From an uncultured Alphaproteobacteria bacterium (lineage in GTDB: Bacteria; Pseudomonadota; Alphaproteobacteria; HIMB59; GCA-002718135), in contig CACMPM010000003.1 of NCBI GenBank assembly GCA_902615625.1, positions 16,001 through 80,000 of the forward strand: a stretch of DNA of 64,000 nucleotides, read 5' to 3'. Positions within the stretch are counted from its first letter, which is position 1. Each line of letters begins with the position of its first letter. The position numbers and the translations under genes were made by a program. This document shows, one piece after another, positions 45,629-54,378 of the stretch. Under the pieces are notes generated by a model that was not told the DNA's origin, did no database searches, and saw only the letters and a list, made by a program, of their open reading frames with translations.

Positions 45629-46753
45629 TTATTTAATTTTTAATATTTTAAGTAATTGTTCACAATAATAATCTATATTTTCATTCTTTATATTTAATGC
45701 ACTAGGTAAAACTATTGCTCTCCTACATATATCATATGAATTTATATTTAATTTTTCATATTTTTCTTTTTGATTATAAGCTGGTAAAGAAGATAAAGGA
45801 TAAAAAAAAGGCCTTGAGGGTAAATTAATTTTTTCAAGATTGTTAATTACTTGTTGAGAATCTAATTTAAGATTTTTATCAAATTCTAGTACTGTTGCCC
45901 AAACCCCATTCTTTAGTTCATTAGATTCTTGATTAAGTTTTAATTCCTTAAACTGTGATAAATTACTTTTGTATCTTTCAAATATACTTATTTTTTTATT
46001 AACTAATTCATCTATTCTTAGTAATTGTGCATAACCTAGAGCCGCTTGAACGTTGAAAGGCATATATTTATAAGCTAATTTGGTATTAAAATATTTTCCT
46101 GGAGCCCTACCATGATCTCTTAGTATCTTACATTCTTCATAGAGATTTTTATCATCAGTTAAAATAATTCCGCCCTCTCCAGTAGTAATTGTTTTAGTTC
46201 TATGAAAACTAAATACAGAAGCTAATCCAAATTTACCTGATCTAACATCTCTAAATATAGATCCCAGGGACTCTGCAGCATCCTCGATTAAATGTATTTT
46301 TTTTTCGTTGAGAAATTTTATTAATTCATCGTAATCAGGCATATTGCCATAAAGATTTACAGATATGACAGCTTTAGTTTTATTTGTAATCCTTTTATTT
46401 ATATTTTTTACATTAATACACCAGTTGTCTTCTGAGATATCTGCAAATATTGCCTTGCCACCGGCATGTTTGATACCAGCGGATGACCCAATCCATGTAG
46501 AATCAGGAACTATTACTTCATCATTACTCTTAATACCTATTGCTTCTAATATTAAGTGAATGGCAGAAGTACAATTAACAGTCATTAAAGAATATTTTCT
46601 GTTATGATATTTTGCGAATTCAGCCTCAAAAAGTTCTACATATTTATATGCATTTTTTCCATACCAACCATTCTCTAAAGCATCTTTTACAATGTTGGCA
46701 TCTGCCTTAGTAACATCAGGTCCTGCCATTTGAATATTTTCAAGATCATTCAT
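45629..46753 (-). CDS. DegT/DnrJ/EryC1 sugar aminotransferase (perosamine-synthase-like)
   Basis: This 374-residue PLP enzyme has MAGPDVTKADANIV at 9-22, NCTSAIHL near 60-67 and VFSFHRTKTITTGEGG at 180-195 with Lys187 as Schiff-base lysine. The HRTKTITTGEGG stretch resembles 4-aminotransferases such as perosamine synthase. It directly precedes FdtA in transcription, no base between them. The window has a second DegT-family domain of the FdtB kind at 50748, so this one probably makes a 4-amino sugar. It overlaps the CmcI-like gene by four bases. Confidence 0.87.
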   Translation of the reverse strand: MNDLENIQMAGPDVTKADANIVKDALENGWYGKNAYKYVELFEAEFAKYHNRKYSLMTVNCTSAIHLILEAIGIKSNDEVIVPDSTWIGSSAGIKHAGGKAIFADISEDNWCINVKNINKRITNKTKAVISVNLYGNMPDYDELIKFLNEKKIHLIEDAAESLGSIFRDVRSGKFGLASVFSFHRTKTITTGEGGIILTDDKNLYEECKILRDHGRAPGKYFNTKLAYKYMPFNVQAALGYAQLLRIDELVNKKISIFERYKSNLSQFKELKLNQESNELKNGVWATVLEFDKNLKLDSQQVINNLEKINLPSRPFFYPLSSLPAYNQKEKYEKLNINSYDICRRAIVLPSALNIKNENIDYYCEQLLKILKIK

Positions 46754-47496
46754 TTAATTCTTTTTAAATATCCTTTTGGCATATTTGAAAGTAATAATTT
46801 ATTTTCAATACTTTTATCAATAATAAAGTTTTTATTGTTTTTTAAAAACATTTTTAGTGCTGTCATTGGATTGTTGCCCTTTTTCCACGGTCTTGGTCTT
46901 TTTGAAACAGGTGGCTGAAGTTCAATAATGGTATCACAACAAATAATATAACAGTTTTTAGATACAATTTTAGAATAAATTTGCAATTCTTTTAATACAT
47001 GTTCATGAGTGTGATAAGAATCAAGTATAACCATAGTTGGGTAATTTTTAATTATATTTTTAATTTTATTAATTATTTTAGGATCTACAGAACTTCCATT
47101 AATTAAATGTAAATCAATATTTTTGTTAATTTTATTTTTAATTCTTTTTTTTAGTGAACTAGGTATAAAGATGTCTACACCTATAATGCCTTTCCCACCA
47201 ATAATATTCAATATGGTACTATTAAATAAAAGTGTTCCACCCCAAGCTACACCAATTTCAATAATATATTTAGGTTTACTATTGTAGATTATTTCTTGAA
47301 AAGCAAAAAGGTCTTGGGGAAGTTGTAAAGCAGGTTCGTCTAACCATGAGGTTTGATGTACCCAAAAATACTTATGACCTGCGATTATTTTTAAATTTAA
47401 AGCTTTTTTTTGTAAATTTTTATCTTTAGCCATTTTTTTGGCATCAGTTAATCTATTTTTTTTAAAAGTTTTTTTTGTAATTATTTTTTTTATCAT
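46750..47496 (-). CDS. CmcI/cephalosporin-hydroxylase-type SAM methyltransferase, copy 1
   Basis: This 248-residue protein of the CmcI family has IIEIGVAWGG at 78-87 for SAM binding, a metal-site-like GVDIFIP near 111-117 and LDSYHTHEHVLKEL near 148-161. Family members are class I methyltransferases, often O-methylating sugars such as rhamnose in glycopeptidolipids. It has a paralogue at 50008 with the same motifs. It lies between the aminotransferase and the formyl/sulfotransferase fusion with four-base overlaps. The target hydroxyl is unknown. Confidence 0.83.
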   Translation of the reverse strand: MIKKIITKKTFKKNRLTDAKKMAKDKNLQKKALNLKIIAGHKYFWVHQTSWLDEPALQLPQDLFAFQEIIYNSKPKYIIEIGVAWGGTLLFNSTILNIIGGKGIIGVDIFIPSSLKKRIKNKINKNIDLHLINGSSVDPKIINKIKNIIKNYPTMVILDSYHTHEHVLKELQIYSKIVSKNCYIICCDTIIELQPPVSKRPRPWKKGNNPMTALKMFLKNNKNFIIDKSIENKLLLSNMPKGYLKRIK

Positions 47497-49280
47497 GGCA
47501 TAGGATAATTATATTTTTTTAAATTTAATTTTTTTATTTTATTAATTTTCATATTTTCTAATTTATAATGCATAATTATTTTATCTTTCCAAGCGTTACC
47601 AATTTTAAAATTATAACTATTTCCATAAAAAATATTTGATTTATCTAATAAATTATAAATTTTTTTTGTAAAAGAGTTTCTAGATAAAACTTTGTGTGAG
47701 AGATGTTGAATATAAGAAGGACTTCTTCTTTCACTATGATTTTGTATAGTATTTAAAACTAAGTTTGGATCACAATTTAAAATTTTAGAAAAATTTTCAG
47801 AAAATATCTTTGGGTTTTTTATTATATCTTCATACACTAAAATATGTATATCTTCTTCTTTAAAATCTTTAAGGAATGTTTCAAAAATTTTATAATATTC
47901 AAAACACTTTAAATATGAATTATCAGAAAATTCAAATAAATACTCAATCCAATCATTAAATGACACATAATTTCTCCAGAATTTTTTTGGAACATATTTT
48001 AAAAATGAACCATGACTTAAGTATAAAGATCGGATAGCATCAATTTGATTCCTTATTATAAATATTATTTTTGAATACGGATAAATTATTTTTAGTCTTT
48101 GAGATACAAGAGATAATTTATTTGATGATACGATGTCTTCACAAGAAAATATGTTAATTTTATTAGAATTTGAAAATTTTGATATTAGATTTTTTTTTGT
48201 TACCCTAAAATCAAAAGACCCTATATCATGATCAATTAGAGAATTAATTGATTCTTTATAATTAGAATAATCTATACAGTCATTTCCAACAAAACTAAAA
48301 TCGGGTTTATTAAATAAATTTCTTTGGAATAATGTACTTGCAGTCTTATGACCTCCGATATGAATATAAGTATAATTAACTTTATCTGGCTTATATTCTT
48401 TTATTTCATCCAAGTTTAGAGTGGTAAAATATTGTTTAGAATTAAAAATAACTTTAGCAAAATTTTTAATTTTAAAATTATTTATTTTTTTATAAAATAA
48501 TATTGTTGGTTTAAAATACTTTTTTCCAATTACTATTTTTGAATAATAATCATCATTAAAATCATGTCTCAGTATTTTTAATATTATTTTTTTTAAATCT
48601 AAATTTTTATCTAAATTAATAAAATTATTAGGTTTTTGTAGACTTAAAAAATTTTTAAGAGTTAATGTATCTTTAAAATGTACTAATTCATCTTCAAATA
48701 AATCTCGTCTTATTTTTGTTGCAATATTGTTTTTAAACTGCTTTTTGTAAGTAAATTTTTTTAATCTGCATAATTGCCATTTTTTAATAAAAAATGATAT
48801 AGAAGTTTTAATAGACTTGTCATACAGTGTAACTCCTTTAATAGGATGAGAATATTTAATTTTTGTTTGAAATATAATATCTCCCGCATCAATTTTTTCA
48901 GAAATTTTATGCAAGGTTACTCCTGCTGGGTAATTATATTTTAATGTCCAAATTGTTGGATCTTTTCCTTTTCCATATGGTAGGTATGATGGATGTATAT
49001 TTAAGGAGTCTTTAGTAAGATTTAAAATATTTTTATTCAATATTTTACTGCCCCATAAATTTAATATCCAATCATACTTAACTTTATTTTTAATTAAGAA
49101 ATTCAACTTTGACGCTGAGATAAAATTAGCATTATTATTGGTGAATATTAAAGAATAGAAATCAAATTTAGAGTCATAATCAGTAATAAAAATATCAAAT
49201 TTATCTTTTTTGAAATTTTTTAATAAATACTGAAGACATTTATAACCAACGATATTAGAAGTAAAGATCAGTATTTTCAT
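47493..49280 (-). CDS. fusion: sugar N-formyltransferase domain + sulfotransferase domain
   Basis: Residues 1-180 are a formyl-THF-type transferase: SLNIHPSYLPYGKGKDP at 92-107 gives Asn94 and His96, and the third catalytic residue is Asp131 in EKIDAGDII. It resembles the N-formyltransferases that act on dTDP-3- or 4-amino sugars. Residues 300-595 are a PAPS-dependent sulfotransferase-like domain: the 5'-phosphosulfate loop is GGHKTASTLFQ at 309-319 and the 3'-phosphate segment IIRNQIDAIRSLY at 408-420. The reading frame is continuous, with no sign of a frameshift. I know of no described enzyme with this pairing. Its neighbours make an amino sugar, so formylation is the expected role of the first half; the sulfo acceptor is unknown. 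Confidence 0.82.
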   Translation of the reverse strand: MKILIFTSNIVGYKCLQYLLKNFKKDKFDIFITDYDSKFDFYSLIFTNNNANFISASKLNFLIKNKVKYDWILNLWGSKILNKNILNLTKDSLNIHPSYLPYGKGKDPTIWTLKYNYPAGVTLHKISEKIDAGDIIFQTKIKYSHPIKGVTLYDKSIKTSISFFIKKWQLCRLKKFTYKKQFKNNIATKIRRDLFEDELVHFKDTLTLKNFLSLQKPNNFINLDKNLDLKKIILKILRHDFNDDYYSKIVIGKKYFKPTILFYKKINNFKIKNFAKVIFNSKQYFTTLNLDEIKEYKPDKVNYTYIHIGGHKTASTLFQRNLFNKPDFSFVGNDCIDYSNYKESINSLIDHDIGSFDFRVTKKNLISKFSNSNKINIFSCEDIVSSNKLSLVSQRLKIIYPYSKIIFIIRNQIDAIRSLYLSHGSFLKYVPKKFWRNYVSFNDWIEYLFEFSDNSYLKCFEYYKIFETFLKDFKEEDIHILVYEDIIKNPKIFSENFSKILNCDPNLVLNTIQNHSERRSPSYIQHLSHKVLSRNSFTKKIYNLLDKSNIFYGNSYNFKIGNAWKDKIIMHYKLENMKINKIKKLNLKKYNYPMP

Positions 49281-50005
49281 TTAATTATTTTTTGATTTAC
49301 AAATATTAATTTATAAAACTTTGGTTTATATTTAATTATATTTTTTGAAAACTTATTTTCATAATTATTTTTAAATTTTTTTTTATAAACTAATTTATAG
49401 TTATTCTCCTTAAAATAATATACTACATCATCAAATTTATATAATCTGACTGGAATATCATTATTATAGTAATTTTGTTTTGTTATTATTGATTTTTTAT
49501 TTAAAATTGGAAAATCACAAAATATAAAAAATTTTGTTTTTAATTTAATATACTTTAGTAATAATTTTTTCCAATCATCTATATATTGCATTGAAGAACC
49601 TGCAAAAAATAAGTCAATTTTTTGATTATGTGGTAATTTACTTATAAACTTTAAACCTGCATTCTTATATTTTTTTGTTAAAAAACTTACCAGATATTTA
49701 TTTTCATATACTTTATAATCTAATATTAAATTTTCATATTTTTTTTTAATTTTGAAGTACAAGTCTCCTGCCCCACCACCAAAATCAATAATATTAATTG
49801 GTTTTTTTAAATAATTTTTATTTAGAAAATCGAAAGTTAGTAAATATTGATTTAAAACATTATCATGGCTATTATTTTTTTTATACTTACTTGATAAGTT
49901 TTTTTTTTTAAATACTTGATCTAACCATTTTCTTGTTTCAAATGGATTTTTTTTTAAATTAATTTCATTAAATTTTTTATAAGACCCAGTCCAGATTATT
50001 TTCAT
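49277..50005 (-). CDS. methyltransferase-like protein (LIC12133/TIGR04325-type)
   Basis: This 242-residue class I methyltransferase-like protein opens with IWTGSYKKF at 4-12, carries IDFGGGAG at 73-80 as the SAM loop, SSMQYIDDW near 130-138 and KQNYYNNDIPV near 175-185. It resembles the putative methyltransferases often found in leptospiral and other O-antigen loci. The C-terminal domain of the gene at 50748 is a homologue. It overlaps the fusion gene by four bases and lies two bases from the second CmcI-like gene. The substrate is unknown. Confidence 0.75.
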   Translation of the reverse strand: MKIIWTGSYKKFNEINLKKNPFETRKWLDQVFKKKNLSSKYKKNNSHDNVLNQYLLTFDFLNKNYLKKPINIIDFGGGAGDLYFKIKKKYENLILDYKVYENKYLVSFLTKKYKNAGLKFISKLPHNQKIDLFFAGSSMQYIDDWKKLLLKYIKLKTKFFIFCDFPILNKKSIITKQNYYNNDIPVRLYKFDDVVYYFKENNYKLVYKKKFKNNYENKFSKNIIKYKPKFYKLIFVNQKIIK

Positions 50006-50007
50006 AA

Positions 50008-50751
50008 TTAGTTTTTAGCAAATATATATCCATTAGGATGATTAGTTAAAAGTATTTTCTTATTAATCGATTTATCAATTTTAAATCTTTTATTATTTTT
50101 TAAAAATTCAATTAAAGCTGTTTCAGGATTATTCTTAGGCCCCCATTCTCTTTTTCTGTGAGATTGATTAGGGATCCTATTCACTATAGTATCACAACAA
50201 ATTATATAATTACCTTTTGAAACCAGAGAGCTATATAAGTTTAATTCTTTTAAAACATGCTCGTGCGTATGATAAGAATCTAGAACAATTAAATTCTTTT
50301 TACTATTATTAATTAATTTTTTTATTTTTTTGTACGTGTTTATATTTAAGCTATCGCCATTAATTAAATTAATATTTTTTAATTTTTTATTATGCAAATT
50401 AATTCTTTTTTTTAGGTTTTTAGGCATAAAAATGTCTACACCTATAACTTTTCCATTATTTATATACTTAAGTAGAGACGCATAAAATAATAAGGAGCCG
50501 CCCCAAGCTACACCTATTTCAATAATATTTTTAGGTTTAGTTCTGAAGATTATTTCTTGTATAGCAAACATGTCAGTTGTTAAATTAATGATTGGCTCTC
50601 CTAACCATGAAAATTGGTAGAGCCATCTATATTTATCTGCTTTAACAAATAAATCTTTAGATATTTTCTTTAACTTTATATCTTTATCCATTTTATTTGC
50701 TTCATCTATATTTAATTTTAGATATTGTTTTTTAGTAATAATTTTTTTCAT
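50008..50751 (-). CDS. CmcI/cephalosporin-hydroxylase-type SAM methyltransferase, copy 2
   Basis: This 247-residue paralogue of the gene at 46750 shares IIEIGVAWGG (76-85), GVDIFMP, LDSYHTHEHVLKEL and the C-terminal arrangement with a closing PNGY (copy 1 has PKGY). The two are similar along their whole length, so they arose by duplication. The pair is interleaved with two TIGR04325-like domains, suggesting that a two-gene unit was duplicated. It overlaps the aminotransferase fusion gene by four bases. The likely role is O-methylation of a sugar. Confidence 0.83.
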   Translation of the reverse strand: MKKIITKKQYLKLNIDEANKMDKDIKLKKISKDLFVKADKYRWLYQFSWLGEPIINLTTDMFAIQEIIFRTKPKNIIEIGVAWGGSLLFYASLLKYINNGKVIGVDIFMPKNLKKRINLHNKKLKNINLINGDSLNINTYKKIKKLINNSKKNLIVLDSYHTHEHVLKELNLYSSLVSKGNYIICCDTIVNRIPNQSHRKREWGPKNNPETALIEFLKNNKRFKIDKSINKKILLTNHPNGYIFAKN

Positions 50752-52610
50752 AAAGTTTTATTAATATACATAAGGTTTAATTTTTTTTCTATTCTATATT
50801 TATAATAGAAGTTATTCATCGGTAAATTATTATATTTACCAAAGTACTTTTGGTTTGAATATTCCTTTTTTACTAATCTATAGTTTCTATTTTCAATATA
50901 ATTATTTAATTGATCAAAATTTGAAAAGTTTACTTCAATATAATTATTATAATATTTTTGATTGGTTTTGAAGTTTGGAATATTGCCTGCTAACAAACCG
51001 CATAAAAAAATTAATTTAGGTTTTTTTTTAGTTAAAAAATCTAAGAATTTATAAATATCATTTAAATATTGTAATGAATTAGATGTATAAAAAATATCAA
51101 ACTCATTCAAATTATTTCTATCATCTACAAATTTTATATTTTCATCTTTAAAATATTTATTTTTAAATTTATTCGCAATTTTACTTACTGTTGGTAGATC
51201 TAAAATTTGGTAATTTTCGATTTGAAAATTATATTTTGCAAAATTATTTTTTATTTTAAAATAATCAAAACCTAAGCTGCCTCCAAAGTCAAAAATATTT
51301 AAATTATTTAGCTTGTGAACTTTTTTGTATTTAATAATTTGGTTAGAGAAAAAAATTGCAGAATTATTATCATTTATTAATTGTTTTTTTTTATTATAAT
51401 TTAAAATTTTATTTATCTCAAATTTTAACCACCTACTATTTTCAAAGAAATTTTTTTTATTATTTTTTTTGATTATAATTTTATTTGTATACCAAATTAT
51501 TTTACTATTTTTTTTTATCAAATATTCTTTAATTGTATTAGTTATTAGTTTTAATTCATTTAATTTTAATTCAGGATATATTGGAAGTGAAATTAATTCA
51601 TTTGATATTCTTTCTGTAATAGGTAAAGATAATTTTCCATATTTTACTTCATACGACTTTTGTTTGTGGATTGGTATTGGATAATGTATGCCTGGATATA
51701 TTTTTTTCTTGTTGAGGAATTTTAGTAGAGAGGATCTATCATGATATCTTATCGCAAAAATATGAAATACATGTTCATTTTTTTCTTCAACAGTTGGTAA
51801 TATGATTTCTGTACCTGAAAGTTCTTTTATATAATGTTTAGCAATTAAGTTTCTTTTTTCATTTTGTTTATCTAATGTTTTTAATTTAATACTTAATATT
51901 GATGCATGAATTTCATCTAATCTTGAGTTCCTTCCAAAAATTATACTATAATTTTTTTTGATCCAGCCATATTCTCTTAGTAGAAAAGCTTTTTTATACA
52001 ATTGAAATTTATTTGTTGAAATTATTCCTCCATCTCCATATGTTCCTAAGTTTTTTGTCGGATAACAACTAAAACAAGATATATCTCCAAAAGTACCTAA
52101 TTTTTTATTTCTAAATTTAGCTCCATGTGCTTGTGAAACATCTTCAACTAAGAAAATATTATTTTTTTTGCATATTGATTTTATGATATTAATTTTCGAA
52201 GGGTTTCCATATATATGAACCGCAATAATAGCTTTAGTTCTTTTGGTAATTTTTTTTTCAATTAAGTCAATATCAATATTATAATCTTCTTCTGAAACAT
52301 CAACTAGCACTGGCTTTGCTCCTATAATATTTATTGCTGATACTGTTGCTAAAGCCGTATGTGAAACTGTTATTACTTCATCATTTAATTTTATATCTAA
52401 CGACCTTAATGCTATTTCTAGGGCATCTGTACCGTTAGCAACGCCTAAAGAATATCTATTGCCTAGATAATTAGAAAATTCATTTTCAAATTTTTTAACT
52501 TTTTTTCCGAGAATATATTGATTACTTTCTAAAGTATCACTAACAGCTTTTAATATTTCTTTTTTATTATTTTTATAGAATTGTATGGGTGAAGCAAAAA
52601 AAATGCTCAT
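50748..52610 (-). CDS. fusion: FdtB/QdtB-like aminotransferase + TIGR04325-like methyltransferase domain
   Basis: I start at the ATG at 52610, which gives a four-base ATGA overlap with the methyltransferase upstream (620 residues); an upstream start would only add 11 residues inside that gene. Residues 1-370 are a DegT-family transaminase with GTFGDISCFSCYPTKNLGTYG near 172-192 (Schiff-base Lys186) and NSRLDEIHASILSVK-type text (here HASILSIK), matching dTDP-3-amino-3,6-dideoxyhexose aminotransferases. Residues 405-620 are methyltransferase-like with IFDFGGSLG and NSLQYLND, homologous to 49277. The fusion is unfamiliar to me. With FdtA at 45212 it should make a dTDP-3-amino sugar. Confidence 0.82.
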   Translation of the reverse strand: MSIFFASPIQFYKNNKKEILKAVSDTLESNQYILGKKVKKFENEFSNYLGNRYSLGVANGTDALEIALRSLDIKLNDEVITVSHTALATVSAINIIGAKPVLVDVSEEDYNIDIDLIEKKITKRTKAIIAVHIYGNPSKINIIKSICKKNNIFLVEDVSQAHGAKFRNKKLGTFGDISCFSCYPTKNLGTYGDGGIISTNKFQLYKKAFLLREYGWIKKNYSIIFGRNSRLDEIHASILSIKLKTLDKQNEKRNLIAKHYIKELSGTEIILPTVEEKNEHVFHIFAIRYHDRSSLLKFLNKKKIYPGIHYPIPIHKQKSYEVKYGKLSLPITERISNELISLPIYPELKLNELKLITNTIKEYLIKKNSKIIWYTNKIIIKKNNKKNFFENSRWLKFEINKILNYNKKKQLINDNNSAIFFSNQIIKYKKVHKLNNLNIFDFGGSLGFDYFKIKNNFAKYNFQIENYQILDLPTVSKIANKFKNKYFKDENIKFVDDRNNLNEFDIFYTSNSLQYLNDIYKFLDFLTKKKPKLIFLCGLLAGNIPNFKTNQKYYNNYIEVNFSNFDQLNNYIENRNYRLVKKEYSNQKYFGKYNNLPMNNFYYKYRIEKKLNLMYINKTL

Positions 52611-53821
52611 ATAATTTTTGGAAAAGGCACATGAGAGATCCACTTACCGCCTCTATTATAAAATTCTTTTTCATTTTCATATATTTCTGTAGAGTGATTC
52701 CATGCAAAGTTATATAAATAATCAAAATCATATGAATTAAATTTCTCATATTCTATTATAGGTATATGTTTTCCAGGACTAAATTTTTTTTGCTTGATTG
52801 GAGTTGTATCAAAAATACCTTCAATATAGTCTGTTCCAATATTACAATAATTTAGAACAGTTGTACTTTTAGATGTTGCTGCATATCCATATATTAGCTT
52901 GTTTTTATTTTTTATTTCATCAAAAATTTCAATTAACTTAGATTTAGAACTTTTAACATTTTCAGAAAATTTTATATAAGTTTCGATTTTATTTAACTTT
53001 AGTTTATTTTCATTTTCTTTAGATAATAATAAATTTTTTGAAATCGGAGTATTTTTACGTTTTGATAAATAATATCTCATAGATCCACCATGAGTTTGTA
53101 AAAATTCAACATCAAATAAATGTAAACCAAACTTACTAAATATTGCTTCTACTGAGTAAATAGAAAAAAGAAACACATGCTCATCATATATTTGATCATA
53201 TGATATTTTTTCGATGACAGAGCCTAAATATGGGTCTTCAAAAATGAGTACACCATTTTCGTTAAGTAGCTCTGAAATACCTAATGCAACATCATTTATA
53301 TTTGGAATATGACACATTACATTTGCAGAAGTAACAACATCTGCTTTACCATATTTATTTACAATTTTTTTTGCTAAATTAGATGAAAAATATTCAACTA
53401 TAGAGTTTACGTTATTTTGTAATGCTACTTCAGCAACATTTTTTGAAGGTTCTACTCCTAAGTGATTACATTTATAATTAAGAAAGTTTTTTAGAAAAAT
53501 TCCATCATTACTTCCTAATTCCACAATGAAAGGATTGTCACTTGTAAAAAAATTATTTTTAATCTTATCTGATAATTTTTTAAAATGTAAAATCATATTT
53601 TTTGATGTTTGAGAAAAAAAAGCATAGTTTTCATGAAACATCATTGAAGGATCTGGCTGTTCTATAATCTGAAACGAATAACATTTTTCACAAAAAGCTG
53701 GTAAAAGCTCAAAAAAGTACTCTTTTGCAAAATCTTTTTTCTCTAAAAAATTATTAGCAATAGGCATTCTCCCTAGTGTCATAAATTCTGATATTTTATT
53801 GCTACAGACTCTACAGTTCAT
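52607..53821 (-). CDS. sugar C-methyltransferase (NovU/TylCIII-like)
   Basis: This 404-residue protein has an N-terminal zinc-binding site (Cys3, Cys6, Cys44, Cys47), the SAM-binding ELGSNDG at 101-107, and a C-terminal domain with YGYAATSKSTTVLNY near 311-325. The order zinc-binding, methyltransferase, C-terminal domain is that of the TylC3/NovU family, which methylate C3 or C5 of dTDP-4-keto-6-deoxy sugars. The neighbours RfbC, RfbA and RfbB supply such a substrate. The result would be a branched-chain deoxysugar. It lies two bases from RfbC. Confidence 0.9.
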   Translation of the reverse strand: MNCRVCSNKISEFMTLGRMPIANNFLEKKDFAKEYFFELLPAFCEKCYSFQIIEQPDPSMMFHENYAFFSQTSKNMILHFKKLSDKIKNNFFTSDNPFIVELGSNDGIFLKNFLNYKCNHLGVEPSKNVAEVALQNNVNSIVEYFSSNLAKKIVNKYGKADVVTSANVMCHIPNINDVALGISELLNENGVLIFEDPYLGSVIEKISYDQIYDEHVFLFSIYSVEAIFSKFGLHLFDVEFLQTHGGSMRYYLSKRKNTPISKNLLLSKENENKLKLNKIETYIKFSENVKSSKSKLIEIFDEIKNKNKLIYGYAATSKSTTVLNYCNIGTDYIEGIFDTTPIKQKKFSPGKHIPIIEYEKFNSYDFDYLYNFAWNHSTEIYENEKEFYNRGGKWISHVPFPKII

Positions 53822-53823
53822 TA

Positions 53824-54378
53824 TTATAATTTTGGTAAATATAATTTTTTAATAGTTTTAAAATCAAAATTTTTTTGATCTCTTATTGATATATTTACAT
53901 TATTTTTTTTTATTGGCCACTTAATTTTTAGATCAGGATCATTATATTTTACTCCAATTTCAAACATAGAATAATAATACCCAGTACATTTGTAATTTAT
54001 AATATTTTTATTGCCTATAGCAAAAAAACCATGGGCTACTCCTGGAGGCCAAAAAACACTTATATTATTCTTCTCACTTAATTCAATAGCAGCATATTCG
54101 CCAAAAGTTTTTGATTTTTTTCTTAAGTCTAATCCAACATCATAAATCTTGCCTTGTAAAACTGTTACCAAATGTCCTTGAGGTTTTTTAAATTGATAGT
54201 GCAAACCTCTTAATGTATTTTTTTTAGAAAATGATATGTTATCTTGAACAAAGTTATATTTAATAAATTTGTTAAAAGTTGATTTTTTAAACATTTCAAA
54301 AAACAAACCTCTTTTATCTTTATATTTATCTAGTTTAATCAAGTAGCTTTTTTCCAAGCTAAATTTCAAAATTTTCAT
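53824..54378 (-). CDS. rfbC: dTDP-4-dehydrorhamnose 3,5-epimerase
   Basis: This RmlC cupin of 184 residues has LRGLHYQ at 57-63 with the catalytic His60, VAHGF with His116, and Tyr129 in INYKCTGYY. KPQGHLVTVLQGKIYDVGLDLR matches the canonical second strand set. It epimerises C3 and C5 of dTDP-4-keto-6-deoxyglucose. It overlaps RfbA by one base. No RmlD-like reductase can be named with confidence, so the end product may not be rhamnose; the SDR at 44268 could act as a reductase. Confidence 0.92.
   Translation of the reverse strand: MKILKFSLEKSYLIKLDKYKDKRGLFFEMFKKSTFNKFIKYNFVQDNISFSKKNTLRGLHYQFKKPQGHLVTVLQGKIYDVGLDLRKKSKTFGEYAAIELSEKNNISVFWPPGVAHGFFAIGNKNIINYKCTGYYYSMFEIGVKYNDPDLKIKWPIKKNNVNISIRDQKNFDFKTIKKLYLPKL

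Noticed and set aside
47493..49280. Interpreting the fusion gene as methionyl-tRNA formyltransferase
   Set aside because: Only the N-terminal formyl domain is shared; the tRNA-binding C-terminal domain is absent and a sulfotransferase-like domain follows, in a sugar-modification context.
52611..52643. Upstream start adding 11 residues to the aminotransferase fusion
   Set aside because: The ATG at 52610 gives the four-base ATGA overlap seen at most junctions here, and the added residues match nothing in the family.
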